Source: Acidobacteriota bacterium
Lineage (GTDB): Bacteria; Acidobacteriota; Terriglobia; Terriglobales; Acidobacteriaceae
Length of the DNA: 8,831 bases
Assembly: GCA_028873155.1 (NCBI GenBank)
Contig: JAGWML010000126.1
Coordinates: 1 to 8,831, forward strand
Direction of reading: 5' to 3'
Shown here one piece after another: positions 6,577-8,831 of the stretch. A model generated the notes under the pieces. That model was given only the letters and a program-made list of their open reading frames with translations, was not told the origin of the DNA and searched no databases. Made by a program: the position numbers and the translations under genes. Position 1 is the stretch's first letter. Every line of letters begins with the position of its first letter.

Positions 6577-7824
6577 ATGCCCCCGCTCTATCGCCGCATC
6601 GCTCTGCGCCTCGTTCCCTTTCTCATGCTGCTCTACCTCGTCGCGTTTCTTGACCGCGTCAACATCAGCTTTGCCGCGCTCACCATGAATCGCGACCTCG
6701 GCATCGGCGCCAGCCTCTTCGGCGTCGCCGCGGGCATGTTCTTCTTCGGCTACTTTCTCTTCGAACTCCCCAGCAACCTCATGCTTCTCCGTGTCGGCGC
6801 GCGCCGCTGGATCATGGTCCTCATGCTCCTCTGGGGACTGGTCTCCGTTTCCACGGCCTTCGTCCCCAACGTAACCCTCTACATCGCGCTTCGCTTTCTG
6901 CTGGGCGCGGCAGAGGCCGGCTTCTTCCCCGGCATCATCCTCTATCTCACCTTCTGGCTCCCCGCGCAGGTCCGCTCCAGCATCATGGCATGGTTCGTCG
7001 CCGCCATCCCGCTCTCCAACCTCATCGGCTCGCCCATCTCCGCGCGCATCCTCGAGCTCCACAACATCCTCGGCATCAAAGGCTGGCAGTGGCTCTTTCT
7101 GCTGGAAGGCTCACCCGCCCTTCTCCTCGGCGTGCTCGTCCTCTTTTTCCTGCCAGACAAGCCCGGCGATGTCCCCTGGCTCACCCCCGAAGACAAGCAG
7201 ACGCTCGCGCGCGACCTCCGCGCAGCCGAGCCTGCCCACCCCGCGCAGGCCCACTCCATCCTCGATCTCTTTACCGCCCAGCCCGCCGTCTATGGCTGGA
7301 GCTTCGCCTACTTCTGCATGACCATCGGGATCTACGGTCTCGGCTTCTGGCTGCCCACTGTCCTCGCGTCCCACGGACTCGCCCTGCGCAATCTCGGCTG
7401 GGCCGCCGCGCTGCCCTACCTCGCCGCCACCTTCGCCACAGTCCTCTGGAGCCGCAGTTCCGACCGCCTCCGCGAACAGCGCATCCACCTGGCAGCGGCC
7501 TTTCTCACCGCCGCCGCGGGATTCGTCCTCGCCGCCCTCGCGCCCAACGCGGCCACGGCCATCATCGGATTCGCGCTCGCCGCCATCGGCGTCCTCGCCG
7601 CCATGCCTGTCTTCTGGAGCGCCGCCACCCTCCGCCTCGCCGGACCCATGGTCGGAGCCTCCATCGCCGTCATCAACTCCATCGGCAACCTCGGCGGCTT
7701 CGTCGGCCCCGTCCTCATGGGATGGCTCCACCAGGCCACCCACACCTACCTCGCCGGCCTCATCACCATCGCAGCCGCCTTAATCATCGGAGCTCTCACC
7801 GCGGCCCGCCTCTGCAAGACATAG
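6577..7824 (+). CDS. MFS transporter, anion:cation symporter (ACS) type (415 aa)
   Basis: This is an inner-membrane permease with about 12 hydrophobic segments in two six-helix halves and a polar central loop at about 193-228 (PDKPGDVPWLTPEDKQ onward). The N-terminus, RRIALRLVPFLMLLYLVAFL followed by DRVNISFA, and the later FGVAAGMFFFGYFLFELPSN are typical of the ACS family, which takes up organic anions such as tartrate, phthalate, glucarate and galactonate, usually with protons. The helix-5-like AAEAGFFPGIILYLTFW is another signature. The start ATG at 6577 fits family N-termini. There is no Shine-Dalgarno sequence before it, so a leaderless or weakly initiated transcript is possible. It is divergent from the dehydratase gene, 93 bp away, which supports a sugar-acid substrate. 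It converges on the AtuA pair with only 37 bp between stop codons and no clear terminator. Confidence 0.88.
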   Translation: MPPLYRRIALRLVPFLMLLYLVAFLDRVNISFAALTMNRDLGIGASLFGVAAGMFFFGYFLFELPSNLMLLRVGARRWIMVLMLLWGLVSVSTAFVPNVTLYIALRFLLGAAEAGFFPGIILYLTFWLPAQVRSSIMAWFVAAIPLSNLIGSPISARILELHNILGIKGWQWLFLLEGSPALLLGVLVLFFLPDKPGDVPWLTPEDKQTLARDLRAAEPAHPAQAHSILDLFTAQPAVYGWSFAYFCMTIGIYGLGFWLPTVLASHGLALRNLGWAAALPYLAATFATVLWSRSSDRLREQRIHLAAAFLTAAAGFVLAALAPNAATAIIGFALAAIGVLAAMPVFWSAATLRLAGPMVGASIAVINSIGNLGGFVGPVLMGWLHQATHTYLAGLITIAAALIIGALTAARLCKT

Positions 7825-7861
7825 AGAAATCATTCGGCACGCCATCTCATCCAGAACGCCT

Positions 7862-8170
7862 TCACTCCCCCTCAATCTCCATCGCCAGCAGCGCCGACCC
7901 CAGGCACTTGCCGTGAGCGTCCAGCGCCAGCGACCGCGTCACGCTGTACGCCGCAGCCCGCTGCAGAACAAAGTTCAGCGCACCCAGTTGCGGCAGGCTG
8001 TAGCGCAGCACCGGCCCGTCCACCCACTCGCGAAAGTGCGCCGCCACGCGCTCCGCCGTCACCTCGCGCTCCAGCCGCGCAAAGTCCTCGCGGCGATAGG
8101 CAATCAGCGAGATCGTCACCAGGGTGCCCTTGTCGCCCGTCCGTGCGTGCGCCATCTCATGCAGAACCAT
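7862..8170 (-). CDS. AtuA-family C-terminal domain as a separate small protein (102 aa)
   Basis: The sequence MAHARTGDKGTLVTISLIAYR, together with AERVAAHF and the later LPQLGALNFVL and TRSLALDAHGKCLGSALLAMEI, matches the small C-terminal domain of AtuA (acyclic terpene utilization) family proteins as I recall it. In many bacteria it is fused to the DUF1446 domain. Here it is its own ORF, directly after the DUF1446 gene. The ATG at 8170 is preferred because GGAG (8179-8182) lies 8 nt upstream; a GTG at 8176 would overlap the upstream stop (GTGA) but sits only 2 nt from that site. The two products very likely form one complex. The reaction is unknown to me. No signal peptide is seen, so it is probably cytoplasmic. 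A complete gene. Confidence 0.82.
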   Translation of the reverse strand: MVLHEMAHARTGDKGTLVTISLIAYRREDFARLEREVTAERVAAHFREWVDGPVLRYSLPQLGALNFVLQRAAAYSVTRSLALDAHGKCLGSALLAMEIEGE

Positions 8171-8172
8171 CG

Positions 8173-8831
8173 TCACGACTCCAGAAACTCAATCCTGTGA
8201 ACCACCCTCTCGCGCGGCAGCAGCACTGACGCGACCGCAATCACCTCGCGCGTCGCTCCCCACGCGCCGCCGCCGCCCGCCGGCCCGTTCGTATACAGCG
8301 CCTCCACCTCGCGCGGAATCCACGCCGCAGCCTCCTGCGTCGCCGCTCGTCCTGCCGCACGCAGCCGCACCTCATACGGCTCCGGCGCGCCTTTCGACAG
8401 CTCCACCCCGTGAATCGCATTCACGCCGATAAAATCGAAGCGCAACTCCTGCAAGGGCAGTCGCCCCAGCCGCTCCGCAAGAATCTCGCGCGCCAGCTCC
8501 GCCCGCCGCAGCGCATGCGGCCCTGCATATGAGATCTGCCCTTCGCCAATAAAGCCATCGTGGTACCCAATCGACACCTTCAGCGCGTCCGGCCGCGTCC
8601 GGCCGCTCCCGCCCGGCACGCGCACCCGGTCCGGCCCTACTTCTTCCAACTGCACGCCCGAAAAATCCGCCACCACATCCGGCGTGAAATACGCAGCCGG
8701 GTCCTGAATCTCATACAGAAGTTGCTCCGTGCACGTGGCGCGCGTCACCATCCCGCCTGAACCCTCCACCTTCGTCAGAATCGCGCTGCCATCCGCACTC
8801 ACCTCTGCAATCGGAAACCCGAGCCGCGCCA
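8173..8831 (-). CDS. AtuA-family (DUF1446) protein, N-terminus beyond right edge
   Basis: The frame is open from the stop at 8173-8175 to the right edge, giving at least 218 residues of the C-terminal half of the DUF1446 domain. The visible start, RLGFPIAEVSADGSAILTKV followed by EGSGG, matches the family's G-[YF]-P-I-A-E-V and T-K-x-x-G-[ST]-G-G segment. VTRATCTEQLLYEIQDPAAY and TPDVVADFSGV follow, then GRTRPDALKVSIGYHDGFIG. These are typical of acyclic terpene utilization AtuA-like proteins as I recall them. In Pseudomonas, AtuA is required for citronellol/geraniol catabolism, but homologues occur in many unrelated catabolic clusters. It ends 3 nt before the ATG of the small C-terminal-domain gene (or overlaps it if GTG is used), so the two are translationally linked. 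The listed end is the window edge; the true start is outside. Confidence 0.83.
   Translation of the reverse strand, partial: ARLGFPIAEVSADGSAILTKVEGSGGMVTRATCTEQLLYEIQDPAAYFTPDVVADFSGVQLEEVGPDRVRVPGGSGRTRPDALKVSIGYHDGFIGEGQISYAGPHALRRAELAREILAERLGRLPLQELRFDFIGVNAIHGVELSKGAPEPYEVRLRAAGRAATQEAAAWIPREVEALYTNGPAGGGGAWGATREVIAVASVLLPRERVVHRIEFLES
8179..8182 (-). promoter_or_regulatory. Ribosome binding site for the small AtuA C-terminal-domain gene
   Basis: GGAG lies within the last codons of the upstream DUF1446 gene, 8 nt before the ATG at 8170. This arrangement is typical of coupled translation. Confidence 0.5.

Noticed and set aside
4627..6653. Long plus-strand ORFs opposite the dehydratase gene
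   Set aside because: Arg/His- or Pro/Ser-rich products without domains; the minus strand carries clear dehydratase motifs.
6484..7062. N-terminal extension of the dehydratase frame upstream of 6483
   Set aside because: It is antisense to the well-supported MFS gene, rich in Arg, Glu and Asp as expected for a shadow of hydrophobic codons, and has no family similarity.
6990..7916. 308-residue plus-strand ORF overlapping the MFS gene in another frame
   Set aside because: Arg-rich out-of-frame shadow of the transporter.

Overview
The window is GC-rich bacterial DNA with strong G/C preference at third codon positions. It carries many exported proteins: two lipoproteins, a signal-peptide nucleoside hydrolase and a Tat-signal enolase-superfamily enzyme. 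This style, and the families present, fit an Acidobacteriota (Terriglobia-like) chromosome. That assignment is an inference from general resemblance, not from a marker gene. No RNA gene, CRISPR array, transposase or phage gene is seen.

Layout: All genes except one are on the minus strand. From right to left: (a) an AtuA-family (DUF1446) protein that runs off the right edge, followed immediately by a separate small ORF encoding the AtuA C-terminal domain (7862-8170); (b) a plus-strand MFS transporter of the anion:cation symporter type (6577-7824), converging on (a); (c) a divergent intergenic region of about 93 bp holding promoter-like hexamers and a nested inverted repeat; (d) a YjhG/YagF-family sugar-acid dehydratase (IlvD/Edd superfamily, 4510-6483), interrupted by one in-frame amber codon at 5239-5241; (e) a Tat-signal enolase-superfamily sugar-acid dehydratase (3103-4425); (f) an exported nucleoside hydrolase (2079-3083); (g) a small lipoprotein of unknown function with its own promoter-like sequence (1334-1924); (h) the N-terminal part of a larger, low-complexity lipoprotein that runs off the left edge (1-1026).

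How the genes may work together: the MFS permease, the YjhG-type dehydratase and the rhamnonate-dehydratase-like enolase look like a locus for uptake and dehydration of sugar acids (aldonates), divergently transcribed around 6480-6580. The nucleoside hydrolase could release ribose outside the cytoplasm. The AtuA pair is often found in catabolic clusters for hydroxylated or branched acids, but its reaction is not established here. The most notable feature is the amber codon in the dehydratase. Both flanks stay in the same frame, align with the family, and together give the family's full length. This means a very recent nonsense mutation, a sequencing or assembly error, or stop-codon readthrough.
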